A stretch of 64,000 nt of DNA from Ruegeria sp. TM1040 (GTDB lineage Bacteria > Pseudomonadota > Alphaproteobacteria > Rhodobacterales > Rhodobacteraceae). Positions 35,253 through 43,886 of this stretch are shown piece by piece. Numbering within the stretch: the stretch's first letter is position 1; each line of letters starts with the position of its first letter. The translations under genes and the position numbers were made by a program. Below the pieces are notes generated by a model, which searched no databases, was not told the DNA's origin, and saw only the letters and a program-made list of their open reading frames with translations. The DNA lies in assembly GCF_000014065.1 (NCBI RefSeq), contig NC_008044.1:395501-459500 (forward strand), in the 5' to 3' direction.

Positions 35253-36482
35253 TCAGGGACTTGGGCTGTATTCGGCCTCATCCGCAAGCGCTGCAGCCTT
35301 GAGATCCTGCAGAAAGGTCGGATTTGCCGAGTGGATGCGGTTCCAGTTTGGAATGAAAGGGGTTTCATGGGGGTTTTCCAGAAACACCTGCCCGGCGGCC
35401 ATGATGTTGTTTGCAAACATTTCGACCATTTTTTCTTCGCCGTGGCGATCCAGAGCGAGGCCATTCATCATGGCGTCGTGGGCATAGGCTTCCAGCAGAT
35501 CAAGGGCCGAGCGATAATAGGTGGCCTTGAGGGTGCGAAAGACATTGGGGGTGAAGACCGTGCCGTCGGCGGCGAGCTTGCGAAAGATCGCCTTGCAGAT
35601 GTCTGTTGACATGCGGTTGAGCCCCGCAGAGGCATCTTCGGGGCTGAGGGACTGGTGTTTGTGGTCGTAGTTGTCGGCGATCTCCACCTGACAAACGGCT
35701 TTGCGGCCAAGATTGCGCCAGGCTTCGGACAGAACGCCGATCTCCAGCCCCCAATCGGACGGGATGCGCAGGTCCGGCAAAAGTGGTGCGCGCAGGGCCA
35801 TCTCCCCCGAGAGCGGGTAGCGAAAGCTGCGCAGGTAGTCGATATAGTCGCGATCTCCGATGGTGCGCTTCAGCGCGATCAACAGCGGCGAGACCAGCAG
35901 GCGCGAGACACGACCATTGAGTTTGCCGCCGCCCACCCGCGCATAAAACCCTTTTGAGAGCTGATAGGAGAAGGCGGGATGCGCCACGGGATAAACCAGC
36001 CGTGCCAGCATCTCCTTGGAGTAGGTGCTGATGTCGCAATCGTGGATCGCGACCACCGAGCTTTCGGCCTGGGCCAGAAGATAGCCGATGCAGGACCAGA
36101 CATTCTTGCCCTTGCCCGGCTCGGGCGGCGCGAGCCCCTGTGCAGCCAGACGCGCGCCCAGCTGCTTCATGCGGGGGCTGTCATTCCACAGGACGCGGTG
36201 GCTTTGGGGCAGGGAGGCAAAATAGGTACGGGCGTGGCGGTATTCGGCCTCGCTGGCGCGATCCAAGCCGATTACGATGTGATGGAGGTAGGGAACACGG
36301 GCGAGTTCGTCGAGGATCGGGCGCAGGGCCGGGCCTTCGAGTTCGGAATAGAGGCAGGGTAGGATCAAGGAGATCTTGCGGGTCTGGGCAAAGGTAGTGA
36401 GCTCATACTCCAGCTCCTCGACCGGGCGGCTGCGCAGGTTGTGGAATTGGGCGATATTGCCATTCTGGTGGAAGTCAGCCAT
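35253..36482 (-). CDS. GT81-like glycosyltransferase, probable glucosyl-3-phosphoglycerate synthase
   Basis: A 409-residue GT-A-fold enzyme (ISLILPCLYSELEG near residue 40; metal-binding HDCD at 147-150). It resembles GpgS/MpgS-type transferases that join a sugar nucleotide to 3-phosphoglycerate, the first step of glucosylglycerate or mannosylglycerate synthesis. The ATG at 36482 overlaps the upstream HAD phosphatase by eight bases, so the two are coupled. With the GH13_18 gene nearby, glucosylglycerate is the likelier product. The sugar donor is inferred. Confidence 0.8.
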   Translation of the reverse strand: MADFHQNGNIAQFHNLRSRPVEELEYELTTFAQTRKISLILPCLYSELEGPALRPILDELARVPYLHHIVIGLDRASEAEYRHARTYFASLPQSHRVLWNDSPRMKQLGARLAAQGLAPPEPGKGKNVWSCIGYLLAQAESSVVAIHDCDISTYSKEMLARLVYPVAHPAFSYQLSKGFYARVGGGKLNGRVSRLLVSPLLIALKRTIGDRDYIDYLRSFRYPLSGEMALRAPLLPDLRIPSDWGLEIGVLSEAWRNLGRKAVCQVEIADNYDHKHQSLSPEDASAGLNRMSTDICKAIFRKLAADGTVFTPNVFRTLKATYYRSALDLLEAYAHDAMMNGLALDRHGEEKMVEMFANNIMAAGQVFLENPHETPFIPNWNRIHSANPTFLQDLKAAALADEAEYSPSP

Positions 36483-37254
36483 GCGCTGCGGCTCCTTTGT
36501 GGTCGTGGTCCCATTCGCTGAGGATCTGCAGCATGGCCGCGTTCCAGCCTTTTGGACCCTCCTGTTGCGTGTGCATGATCCGGTGCTCAGGCGGGATCGC
36601 GGGCATATCCGGACCATGATCGTTGCGTACAATGACGCCAATATCGGCGGTGGCGATCATTTCCGCGTCATTGGGGGCATCGCCAAGGGCGACGGTGAAG
36701 CAGGGGGCGTGTTGCTGGCGGATCTTTTGCATCTGCTGTGCCTTGGTGGCGCCATAAGAGAGCGTGAGGAACCGCCCCCCTTGGCGCGCGGTGACCCCTT
36801 CGCGGGCCAGTGCGGCAAGGAACGCGTCTTTCTGAGCAGGGGTGCCATGCCAGATGCCGGGTTCGCTGAACTGGCGCGTCTTGGCGCGCACTGCGCCCTC
36901 ATCGCTGAGGCCCGTGAGGGCGGCAACCTTTTGCGTGGACATATCGCCAAAGCCTTCAAAGGGCATCTCGAGCCGCGTGAGAAGCCTGCGCAGTTTGTTG
37001 TAGGTGGCCGGGTCACTGTCGATCTCTGTCGGGCGCTGACAGGCGGATCCGTTCTCGACGATCATTGGGGCGTCTCCCAGCCCGAGTTCCTGATGCAGCG
37101 GCAGCATTTCGACCGCGGTCTTGGAGCTTGCCAGGATCAACACTGCATCGCGGCTGCGCAGCGCGGACAAGGCCGGTTGAGCGGCGGCATGGCTGTAGGT
37201 CGTGTGATCCAGCAAGGTGCCATCAAGATCACTAAAAACAAGCAGCCGGGGCAT
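36475..37254 (-). CDS. HAD-IIB phosphatase, probable glucosyl/mannosyl-3-phosphoglycerate phosphatase
   Basis: A 259-residue HAD hydrolase with nucleophile Asp9 and Asp11 (FSDLDGTLLD), the motif II Ser in LILASSKTAVE, and GDAPNDAEM near residue 196. It matches the MPGP subgroup that removes phosphate from glycosyl-3-phosphoglycerate. I chose the ATG at 37254 because AGGAAGG lies eight bases before it; an in-frame ATG six codons earlier is less likely. It precedes and overlaps the GT81 gene. Glucosyl rather than mannosyl specificity is inferred. Confidence 0.83.
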   Translation of the reverse strand: MPRLLVFSDLDGTLLDHTTYSHAAAQPALSALRSRDAVLILASSKTAVEMLPLHQELGLGDAPMIVENGSACQRPTEIDSDPATYNKLRRLLTRLEMPFEGFGDMSTQKVAALTGLSDEGAVRAKTRQFSEPGIWHGTPAQKDAFLAALAREGVTARQGGRFLTLSYGATKAQQMQKIRQQHAPCFTVALGDAPNDAEMIATADIGVIVRNDHGPDMPAIPPEHRIMHTQQEGPKGWNAAMLQILSEWDHDHKGAAAHG

Positions 37255-37671
37255 GACGGGGCCTTCCTGCAAGACGGCGCGACAAGGCCGTGCGTGAACT
37301 GTTCCCCAAGCCTAAGGAGCGCCGGGTATCTGGGCAAAGGTCGCGGGGCGTGCTCTGCTTTGATATGCTACAAATCTCAACATATGCCCGTTTTTTGTGC
37401 AAAGTTCGCGTACGGGCGCGATGCTGCGGCGCGGCGTGATTGGATCTGCGGCTTTGCGACGTGGCTCTCAGCTTCGCGACATCCCCCCGAATTTCAGTCC
37501 CAGCGGATGCCGCATCGACGAGTTTTCCTGTCGGATCGCAGTTGGCGCAGGTGGCGCCAAATCGAGACGATCGCGCAATCCACCTGCAGGCTTTTGCTGC
37601 GGTGGCAACCAAGATTGCGCCCGGCACATTCGCCCGAGGTCGCCTTTCCCCAACAGAGAGGACCAACCACC
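37255..37671. other. Divergent region between the HAD phosphatase and BCCT genes
   Basis: The 417 bases hold no convincing gene, although the rightward frame stays open upstream of the transporter. A perfect inverted repeat TTGGCGC-AGGTG-GCGCCAA lies at 37542-37560, 112 bases before the BCCT start; it could be an operator or leader hairpin. AGAGGA at about 37656 is the transporter ribosome site. Confidence 0.45.
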
Positions 37672-39339
37672 ATGCCGCTTAAACCGCCTTTGACGGAGCT
37701 TGAGATCAAGACTGCCGACAGCGGATTCTACAAAGGGTTTACCAAGGATGTGACAATCACTGCCAAGATCCTTGTTGCCGCCCTGATCCTCTGGGCCGTG
37801 GCCTTTCCAAATCAGGCGGCCAGCGTGCTGTCGCACCTAAACGGGGTCATTCTGGCCAGCTTCAACTACTGGTACATCTACGTGGTCGCCTTTTTTGTGG
37901 TGGTGAGCCTGGGGCTTGCGATCTGGCCTGCATCCGGACGTCTGCGGCTCGGAGCGGAGCATGAAAAGCCAGAGTTCTCGGCCTTCTCCTGGTTCTCCAT
38001 GATGTTCGGCGCTGGCATGGGAATTGGTGTTCTGACCTATGCCACCGGTGAGCCGATCTATCACTTCCAGAACAACCCGGATGTCATCCAGGGTTTTGTC
38101 GAAGGGGCCAGCGCCGAGACGGTGCGCTCTGCCTACAAGTGGTCCTTTTTGCATTGGGGTCTGTCTCCATGGGGGGCCTATGCGTTGACCGGGCTTGCGC
38201 TCGCGTTCTTCGCTTACCGCCGCGGGCTCCCGCTGACCATTCGGTCGGCGCTGACGCCTCTGTTCGGCGATCGGCTGTCGGGTTTTGCGGGTCATGCCGT
38301 CGATGTGGTGGCCGTCATCGCGACCGTGCTGGGGGTGGCGCAAACGCTCGGCTTTGGGGTCGAGCAATTCGTCGCGGGGCTGAGCCGCATCGGCTTTGGC
38401 GACTGGCTTCTTGTCACAACCGATGAAGGAACCCAAAAGGCGTCTGTGGTGGCGATCGTGCTGTCGCTGGTGATCATCATGGGGGCTTCGACGCTGTCGG
38501 CCCTGTCGGGTGTCGGCAAGGGGATCAAATGGCTCTCCAACATCAACATGGGGTTGAGCGTGTTCTTGCTGTCGTTTTTCCTGATCTTTGGCTCCACGGT
38601 TTTTGGCCTCACGGCGCTGGTGACAGGGATCTATGACTATCTCCTGGCTTTTCCCGCGATGCTGTTCACCGTCTGGAGCGACAAAGGCACCGAGACCAGC
38701 AGCGCACTTGAGAGCTGGCAGGGTGGTTGGACCATTTTCTACTGGGCTTGGTGGATTGCGTTTGCTCCCTTCGTCGGTTTGTTCCTCGCCCGGATCTCTC
38801 GAGGTCGGACGATCCGCGAATATGTCTTTGGCGCGATGCTGGTACCATCCGTCATGTGTTTTGTCTGGTTCGCCCTGATTGGCGGCACCGCCATCGATCT
38901 GGAACTGTCGGGCATCGCAGAGGGTGCAATCCTTGGAACGGGGCTGTCAGACCAGCTCTATGCAACCCTCGCAGTTCTCCTCAGCGATGGTCTGGCCTGG
39001 GTGTTCTCGGTGGTCGTCGCGGTTCTGTTGATGACCTACCTTGTCACCTCGGCGGATTCGGCGGTGTTGATCATCAACACCATCAACGCCGCAGGTGACG
39101 AGGGACCAAAGGCACGTCCTCATATCATCTTCTGGGGCGTCGCCTTGGCGTTGGTTGTCGGAGCTTTGCTGATCATTGGTGGTCTCGGTGCGATCCAGAC
39201 CGCGATGATTATCGGCGCGCTGCCCTTCTCGGTGGTGATGGCGTTGATGGGCGTTGCCTTGATCAAGGCCATCATCCTCGACGGGCTTCGGGGCCGCGCG
39301 GGACTGCCAGTTACGGCAGATCAGCTCGCGGGCGAGTAG
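37672..39339 (+). CDS. BCCT-family betaine/choline/carnitine transporter
   Basis: A 555-residue inner-membrane secondary carrier for quaternary ammonium compounds, with about twelve membrane helices. The BCCT signature block WWIAFAPFVGLFLARISRGR lies around residue 360, and FGAGMGIGVLTYATGEP corresponds to the glycine-rich helix. The short tail argues against a large osmosensing extension. Its neighbours make or degrade compatible solutes, so osmoprotection is likely, but glycine betaine, choline or DMSP could be the substrate. Confidence 0.92.
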   Translation: MPLKPPLTELEIKTADSGFYKGFTKDVTITAKILVAALILWAVAFPNQAASVLSHLNGVILASFNYWYIYVVAFFVVVSLGLAIWPASGRLRLGAEHEKPEFSAFSWFSMMFGAGMGIGVLTYATGEPIYHFQNNPDVIQGFVEGASAETVRSAYKWSFLHWGLSPWGAYALTGLALAFFAYRRGLPLTIRSALTPLFGDRLSGFAGHAVDVVAVIATVLGVAQTLGFGVEQFVAGLSRIGFGDWLLVTTDEGTQKASVVAIVLSLVIIMGASTLSALSGVGKGIKWLSNINMGLSVFLLSFFLIFGSTVFGLTALVTGIYDYLLAFPAMLFTVWSDKGTETSSALESWQGGWTIFYWAWWIAFAPFVGLFLARISRGRTIREYVFGAMLVPSVMCFVWFALIGGTAIDLELSGIAEGAILGTGLSDQLYATLAVLLSDGLAWVFSVVVAVLLMTYLVTSADSAVLIINTINAAGDEGPKARPHIIFWGVALALVVGALLIIGGLGAIQTAMIIGALPFSVVMALMGVALIKAIILDGLRGRAGLPVTADQLAGE

Positions 39340-39357
39340 TCCGGTCATGTCCAAACG

Positions 39358-39410
39358 ATTGCCCGCGCGACATCCTGCGCGCGGGCAATGACATCCTGCG
39401 CGCGGGCAAT
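39358..39410 (+). repeat. 21-bp tandem repeat forming a terminator-like structure
   Basis: Two identical 21-base units lie head to tail (39369-39389, 39390-39410). The arm ATTGCCCGCGC at 39358-39368 can pair with GCGCGGGCAAT in either unit, giving two mutually exclusive hairpins 18 bases after the BCCT stop. No T-run follows. Confidence 0.7.
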
Positions 39411-39515
39411 CCGGGGGCTTTGCGCGGCACAGGGACATCGGCCATGCACAGCAATGCTTGGCCTTCGGGGGCGAAGCCTCTATCTCTTTTGGTGACAAAG
39501 AGAAAAGGACCGCCC

Positions 39516-40214
39516 ATGCCCGCCGCGCAGCCCGACTATGTGATTGCTCCGCCCCCACAGCCCGCCCTGCCAATTGCCGAGAGCACCGCCCTGTTTCCCG
39601 TGCGCAGGGTCTATTGCATCGGGCGCAATTATGCCGCGCACGCGGTCGAGATGGGACATGACCCGGATCGCGAGCCGCCGTTCTTTTTCCAGAAAACGCC
39701 CGACAGTCTCGATGCTTCGGGGCGCTTTCCCTACCCGGTGATGAGCGAAGACGTCCATCACGAAGCAGAGCTTTTGGTGGCGCTCGGCAAAGGCGGCGAG
39801 AATATCTCTGAGGATGCCGCGCTTGATCATGTCTGGGGCTATGGGCTGGCGCTTGATATGACCCGTCGCGATCTGCAGGGGATCGCCAAAAAAGCGGGCC
39901 GGCCTTGGGAAATTGGGAAATCCTTTGAACATGCGGCCCCGGTTGCGCCGTTAACGCCGGCCACGACGATCGGGCATCCCGACGCGGGTGTGATGACGCT
40001 CACCGTGAATGGAACGCCGCGCCAGCAGGGGGATCTCAATCAGATGATCTGGAAGATCCCCGAAATGATCGCGCATCTTTCGCAGTATTACAGGCTGGCG
40101 GCGGGGGATGTGATCCTCACGGGTACGCCTGCGGGTGTTGGCCCGGTTCTGCGCGGTGACCAGCTTGAGCTCACTTTCGACGGCCTGACCCCGCTTCGGG
40201 TTCTGGTGGAGTGA
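39516..40214 (+). CDS. Fumarylacetoacetate hydrolase (FAH) family protein
   Basis: A 232-residue enzyme of the FAH superfamily, which cleaves or decarboxylates acylpyruvate-type compounds. The opening VRRVYCIGRNYAAHAVEMGH and the metal site HHEAELLVALG (about residues 84-94) are typical; KSFEHAAPVAPL and LTGTPAGVGPV follow. Closest by feel to fumarylpyruvate hydrolases. The ATG at 39516 is chosen as the start of similarity. No pathway neighbours are present, so the substrate is unassigned. Confidence 0.88.
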   Translation: MPAAQPDYVIAPPPQPALPIAESTALFPVRRVYCIGRNYAAHAVEMGHDPDREPPFFFQKTPDSLDASGRFPYPVMSEDVHHEAELLVALGKGGENISEDAALDHVWGYGLALDMTRRDLQGIAKKAGRPWEIGKSFEHAAPVAPLTPATTIGHPDAGVMTLTVNGTPRQQGDLNQMIWKIPEMIAHLSQYYRLAAGDVILTGTPAGVGPVLRGDQLELTFDGLTPLRVLVE

Positions 40215-40351
40215 CAAGCGCCGATCCCAGGAAACAGGGATTTCATCATGCACCCCCCCTCGGGGCGCCGGGGATTGGCGCGGGTTACATCGCCGCACTC
40301 CATACCCTATCTCTGCACTGAAGGACGGCACGGATCTGAAATGAGGGACAC

Positions 40352-41773
40352 ATGACTGTTGAATTCGACGCGGCGCGCCTTGGTCCCATCCTGTACTACC
40401 GAGGTCTGGAGGGCGACGCGCTGCAGCTGGCGGCGATGGTCATGCTACCGATTGGAGAGCGCCCCGAAACTCTGCGTACGGATGCGGGGGACCACGCGCC
40501 GACGCTCTTGCGCGAGATTGGTCGCAGCGCGGTTTGGCGGTATGATTTCGGTCTGACGCCCAGCTGCGGCAGCTATCGCCTTGGGGATCAGAGCTACGAC
40601 GTGCAGACTGATCTTCATGGCGATATGCGCATTGCCTTTGCGTCTTGTAATGGCGAGGAAAAAGGTGATCTCGACCGGGATCAGGAAGAGCGCAACCGCA
40701 TGTGGGCGCATATGTGTGCCGAACACCGCCGTGCGCCTTTTGCGCTGTTGTTGCAAGGGGGCGACCAGATCTATGCGGATGAGGCGACAGAGGGCCATCC
40801 CCTGAGCGAAGACTGGCCGGACAAGGCCGGGCGTCCGCGCAACGCAGAAGAGCTGAAAGACCTGGCCGATCATCTCAGGCTGCGGTTTGCGGAGCGGTAT
40901 GTGCAGGCGCTCTTTGGCGAGGCGCCAAGCTGGATCATGGCGCGGGTGCCGACACTGGCGATCTGGGACGATCATGACATCTGCGATGGCTGGGGTTCAC
41001 TCTACCGCAGCAAGACCCACTCCGAGGTGGGGCAGTGTCTCTATGCCGTGGCGCGTGAAATGTATCTCTTGTTTCAGCACGCCGCCGTGGAAGGCGACAT
41101 TCCGGATCTCTTTATGGACGAGACGGGCACCTCGCTGTCATGGCAGCGCGCCTTGCCGGGGGTGAAGCTGCTGGCGCCGGATCTGCGCGCCGAGCGCGGC
41201 CGCCGTCAGGTTCTGGGCGCCTACGGGTGGTCTGCGGTCGAGGCGATGAAGCCGGGATCGGAACATACTTTTGTGATTTCCAGCGTACCGCTCCTGGGGC
41301 CGCGGTTGTCATTGGTGGAGGGGCTCATGCTGATGATCCCGACCATGCAGAAATACGAGGACGATCTGCGCGATCAGTGGCAAAGCCGCGCGCACCGCAA
41401 GGAATGGATACGCATGCTCAAGCAGGTCATTGCATGGCGCGAGGAGGCGCCGGTGACGATCCTGTCTGGCGAGATCCACCTCGCCACGCGCGCCGAAATG
41501 GGTCCTGACGAGACGCGCGTGCATCAGCTTGTGGCCTCGGGCATTGCCCACCGTGCGCCGCCGCAGAGCTATGCCCGAAGTCTGGGCACTTTGGCGGGAC
41601 TCGGTGATGCGCCTGTGAGCGGGCATCCGATCCGTATTCATCCGCTTCCGGGTCAAAGCCAACGCTATACGGCGGAGCGCAACTATCTTGAGCTCAGGCG
41701 CACGCATGGAAAATGGCACGCGGTCTGGCACCTCGAAGAGAGCGGGGACACAGTCCCGATGGTTCTGGAGTAA
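40352..41773 (+). CDS. PhoD-like metallophosphatase
   Basis: A 473-residue protein of the PhoD-type alkaline phosphatase group. Metal-binding motifs are visible: FASCNGEE near residue 95, LLQGGDQIYAD near 135, LAIWDDHDICDGWG near 208 and LSGEIHLATR near 373. No signal peptide is seen, unlike secreted PhoD, so it is probably a cytoplasmic phosphodiesterase or phosphatase. It stands alone, 138 bases after the FAH gene. Substrate unknown. Confidence 0.87.
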   Translation: MTVEFDAARLGPILYYRGLEGDALQLAAMVMLPIGERPETLRTDAGDHAPTLLREIGRSAVWRYDFGLTPSCGSYRLGDQSYDVQTDLHGDMRIAFASCNGEEKGDLDRDQEERNRMWAHMCAEHRRAPFALLLQGGDQIYADEATEGHPLSEDWPDKAGRPRNAEELKDLADHLRLRFAERYVQALFGEAPSWIMARVPTLAIWDDHDICDGWGSLYRSKTHSEVGQCLYAVAREMYLLFQHAAVEGDIPDLFMDETGTSLSWQRALPGVKLLAPDLRAERGRRQVLGAYGWSAVEAMKPGSEHTFVISSVPLLGPRLSLVEGLMLMIPTMQKYEDDLRDQWQSRAHRKEWIRMLKQVIAWREEAPVTILSGEIHLATRAEMGPDETRVHQLVASGIAHRAPPQSYARSLGTLAGLGDAPVSGHPIRIHPLPGQSQRYTAERNYLELRRTHGKWHAVWHLEESGDTVPMVLE

Positions 41774-41876
41774 CAGCAGCGGGCGGGTCGAGATCTTCAC
41801 CTTTGATAAATTTTTCTGAACTTTTCCTTTCTTTTCAGGCCGTATCGTGGGGTCTGACAGGGAGACATTAATCTCT

Positions 41877-41911
41877 TTGCGTCACGCTGTTCTCGCGTTG
41901 GGGTGACGCAA
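41877..41911. other. Inverted repeat upstream of the 131-residue protein gene
   Basis: Perfect 9-bp arms TTGCGTCAC and GTGACGCAA separated by 17 bases, 71 bases before the start at 41982. It could be a regulator site with arms about 2.5 helix turns apart, or a leader hairpin. Confidence 0.4.
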
Positions 41912-41981
41912 TTGGGTGAGTGACCTTTGCATGTATCAGGCCATTGGACCGGTGCCGTGCAAGGGTAGGGGATAGTAATAC

Positions 41982-42377
41982 ATGAGTGAAAAAGATCAGA
42001 GACGACCAAGCGGTCTGCGCGGGGCCGAGTTTCTTGGTGTGGCGACAGCCTTGATATTGGCGGTACTGGCGGGGCAGGGGCAGGCAAGGCTGCCCCATGA
42101 CACGGGTTTTGCCGCTCTTCAGGGGCCGGGCGCGACGCCGCTCAGCCGGGATCGCCGTGTAGTGAAGGCGCCTATGCCGCAAATGTCGCCCCTCAGTTGG
42201 CGGTGCCAGTTGGTCTGCGACGAGACTGGCCATGTGCGCCAATCCTGCCTGATGCTTGCAGACCCGCGATTGAGCAGCATTGGGCAGCGGCTTGACTATC
42301 TCTCAAAAAACAAATCCGCGCTCAAATCCCTTGGTGATCTGGGATTGAGCGATCTGACTGAAACGCCCACCTGCTAG
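41982..42377 (+). CDS. Hypothetical exported or anchored protein
   Basis: A 131-residue protein with one hydrophobic segment (residues 17-36, FLGVATALILAVLAGQGQA) that is a signal peptide or anchor. The rest has four cysteines, two close together (WRCQLVCDE), and a helical C-terminal part. No family recognised. The 208-base gap upstream and inverted repeat suggest its own promoter. It converges on mtlK with 30 bases between. Confidence 0.6.
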   Translation: MSEKDQRRPSGLRGAEFLGVATALILAVLAGQGQARLPHDTGFAALQGPGATPLSRDRRVVKAPMPQMSPLSWRCQLVCDETGHVRQSCLMLADPRLSSIGQRLDYLSKNKSALKSLGDLGLSDLTETPTC

Positions 42378-42407
42378 GTGGCGCGCCCCAGCCCGGGGCG
42401 CGCGAGG

Positions 42408-43886
42408 TCAAATCTGAGTCGTGTAGGAACGGAGCGCCTCGCGTGTTCCTTTGCTCCAGATCAGTGCATGCCAGTGGCAGAACCGGTCCGCAAAGTGCGT
42501 CTCCTGAGCGAGATCTCCGTAATATTCGGACTGCGCCAGCCAGACCTCGGGGGCGGTCCTTGCGGCCTGCGCCGCTTGTTGCAACTGCGGCCAGTTGGGG
42601 TCATTGGCTTCGATCTCGGTTCCGTCTTCGCGCAGCCCAGCGCACATCCGCGCCCAGAGGGCCTCGACCAGAGCGAGACCATCGACCGGACCCCGCGCAG
42701 CCAGCGCGTCACGCAGGATCGGCAGGATAAAGCCCGCGTGCCGTGAAGAGCCGTCGAACGCCACCCGCCGGGTGGTGTCGTGGATGGCTGGGTTCGAGAA
42801 CCGGTCCGCAATCAACGCCACATAAGCGTCCGCTGTGATGCCAGGCACCGGCGATACATAGGGCGCGATCTCTTGGGTCTCCACCTTCTCGAACATGGAC
42901 CGAATGTCGGGATCCTGCATGCAGTCCGCGATCGTCTCACAGGACAATAGCTCGCCCGCATTGGCGATGACCTGGTGCCCGGCGTTCAGGATACGGATCT
43001 TCATCGTCTCATAGGCGTGGACCTGATTGGTGAAGGTCGCCCCGACCTTGTCCCAATCCGGACGCCCGGCGCAGAAATTGTCCTCGATCACCCATTGGCG
43101 ATAGGGCTCATGGGTGACGGGGGCCTGATCGGCGACGCCCATTTCCGCAGCAAGCGCTATCTCTGCCGGGCCGGTTGCGGGGACAATGCAATCGACCATG
43201 GAATTGGGAAACGTGCATTGCGCCGCAATCCAGCTTGCGAGCTCTGGATCGCTGCGACGGGCCAGGCCAAGCACGGTCTGGCGGGTGACATCGCCATTGC
43301 CCTGCAGGTTGTCGCAACTTTGTACAGAGAACGGCCCAACACCGGCGGTGCGGCGCAGCGCAAGGGCCGCAATGATCGCGCCGAACACGGTGCGCGGGGT
43401 GCTTGGATTGGCAATATCGTGCAGGATATCCGGATGTGTGTCATCAAACGCGCCCGAGACCGGATCCCGGTAATACCCGCCTTCGGTCACCGTCATGGAG
43501 ACAATGCGGATCTCGGGGCGGGCCATGGCCGCAATCAGCGCGCCATTGTCAGCCTCGATCGGCAGGTAGTCGATCATAGAGCCAACCACCTCGGCGGACG
43601 TGGTGTCAGGGGAGAGAGCGATCAGGGTGGTGAGACAGTCCTGCGCCTTGAGGCGCGCGCGCATCGCGGCGTCATAGTCGCGCACGCCAGCGCCGATGAT
43701 GGCCCAATCCTGGGCCTCGCCCTGCTGCATCAGTCTGTGCAAGTACCAGCTTTGATGGGCACGGTGAAAATTGCCAAGCCCGATGTGAAGGATGCCCGCC
43801 GTCAGCGCCGCGCGATCATAGGTCGGGCGCGTGATATGTTTGGGCAAATCCGAGAGAGTGTCGTTTGAAAGGCGCAGCGAGGTCAT
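42408..43886 (-). CDS. mtlK: Mannitol 2-dehydrogenase
   Basis: A 492-residue long-chain polyol dehydrogenase that oxidises D-mannitol to fructose with NAD. The N-terminal ILHIGLGNFHRAHQ is the cofactor loop and KIRILNAGHQVI holds the catalytic Lys, Asn and His. Length is typical for MtlK. It is the last gene of the polyol operon and shares one base with smoS, as in Rhodobacter sphaeroides. Confidence 0.95.
   Translation of the reverse strand: MTSLRLSNDTLSDLPKHITRPTYDRAALTAGILHIGLGNFHRAHQSWYLHRLMQQGEAQDWAIIGAGVRDYDAAMRARLKAQDCLTTLIALSPDTTSAEVVGSMIDYLPIEADNGALIAAMARPEIRIVSMTVTEGGYYRDPVSGAFDDTHPDILHDIANPSTPRTVFGAIIAALALRRTAGVGPFSVQSCDNLQGNGDVTRQTVLGLARRSDPELASWIAAQCTFPNSMVDCIVPATGPAEIALAAEMGVADQAPVTHEPYRQWVIEDNFCAGRPDWDKVGATFTNQVHAYETMKIRILNAGHQVIANAGELLSCETIADCMQDPDIRSMFEKVETQEIAPYVSPVPGITADAYVALIADRFSNPAIHDTTRRVAFDGSSRHAGFILPILRDALAARGPVDGLALVEALWARMCAGLREDGTEIEANDPNWPQLQQAAQAARTAPEVWLAQSEYYGDLAQETHFADRFCHWHALIWSKGTREALRSYTTQI

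Noticed and set aside
36376-37671. Long N-terminal extension of the BCCT carrier
   Set aside because: Open frame runs antisense through the HAD phosphatase; homology and a ribosome site begin at 37672.
39369-39410. CRISPR-like repeat
   Set aside because: Only two units lie directly adjacent with no spacer; it is a simple tandem duplication.
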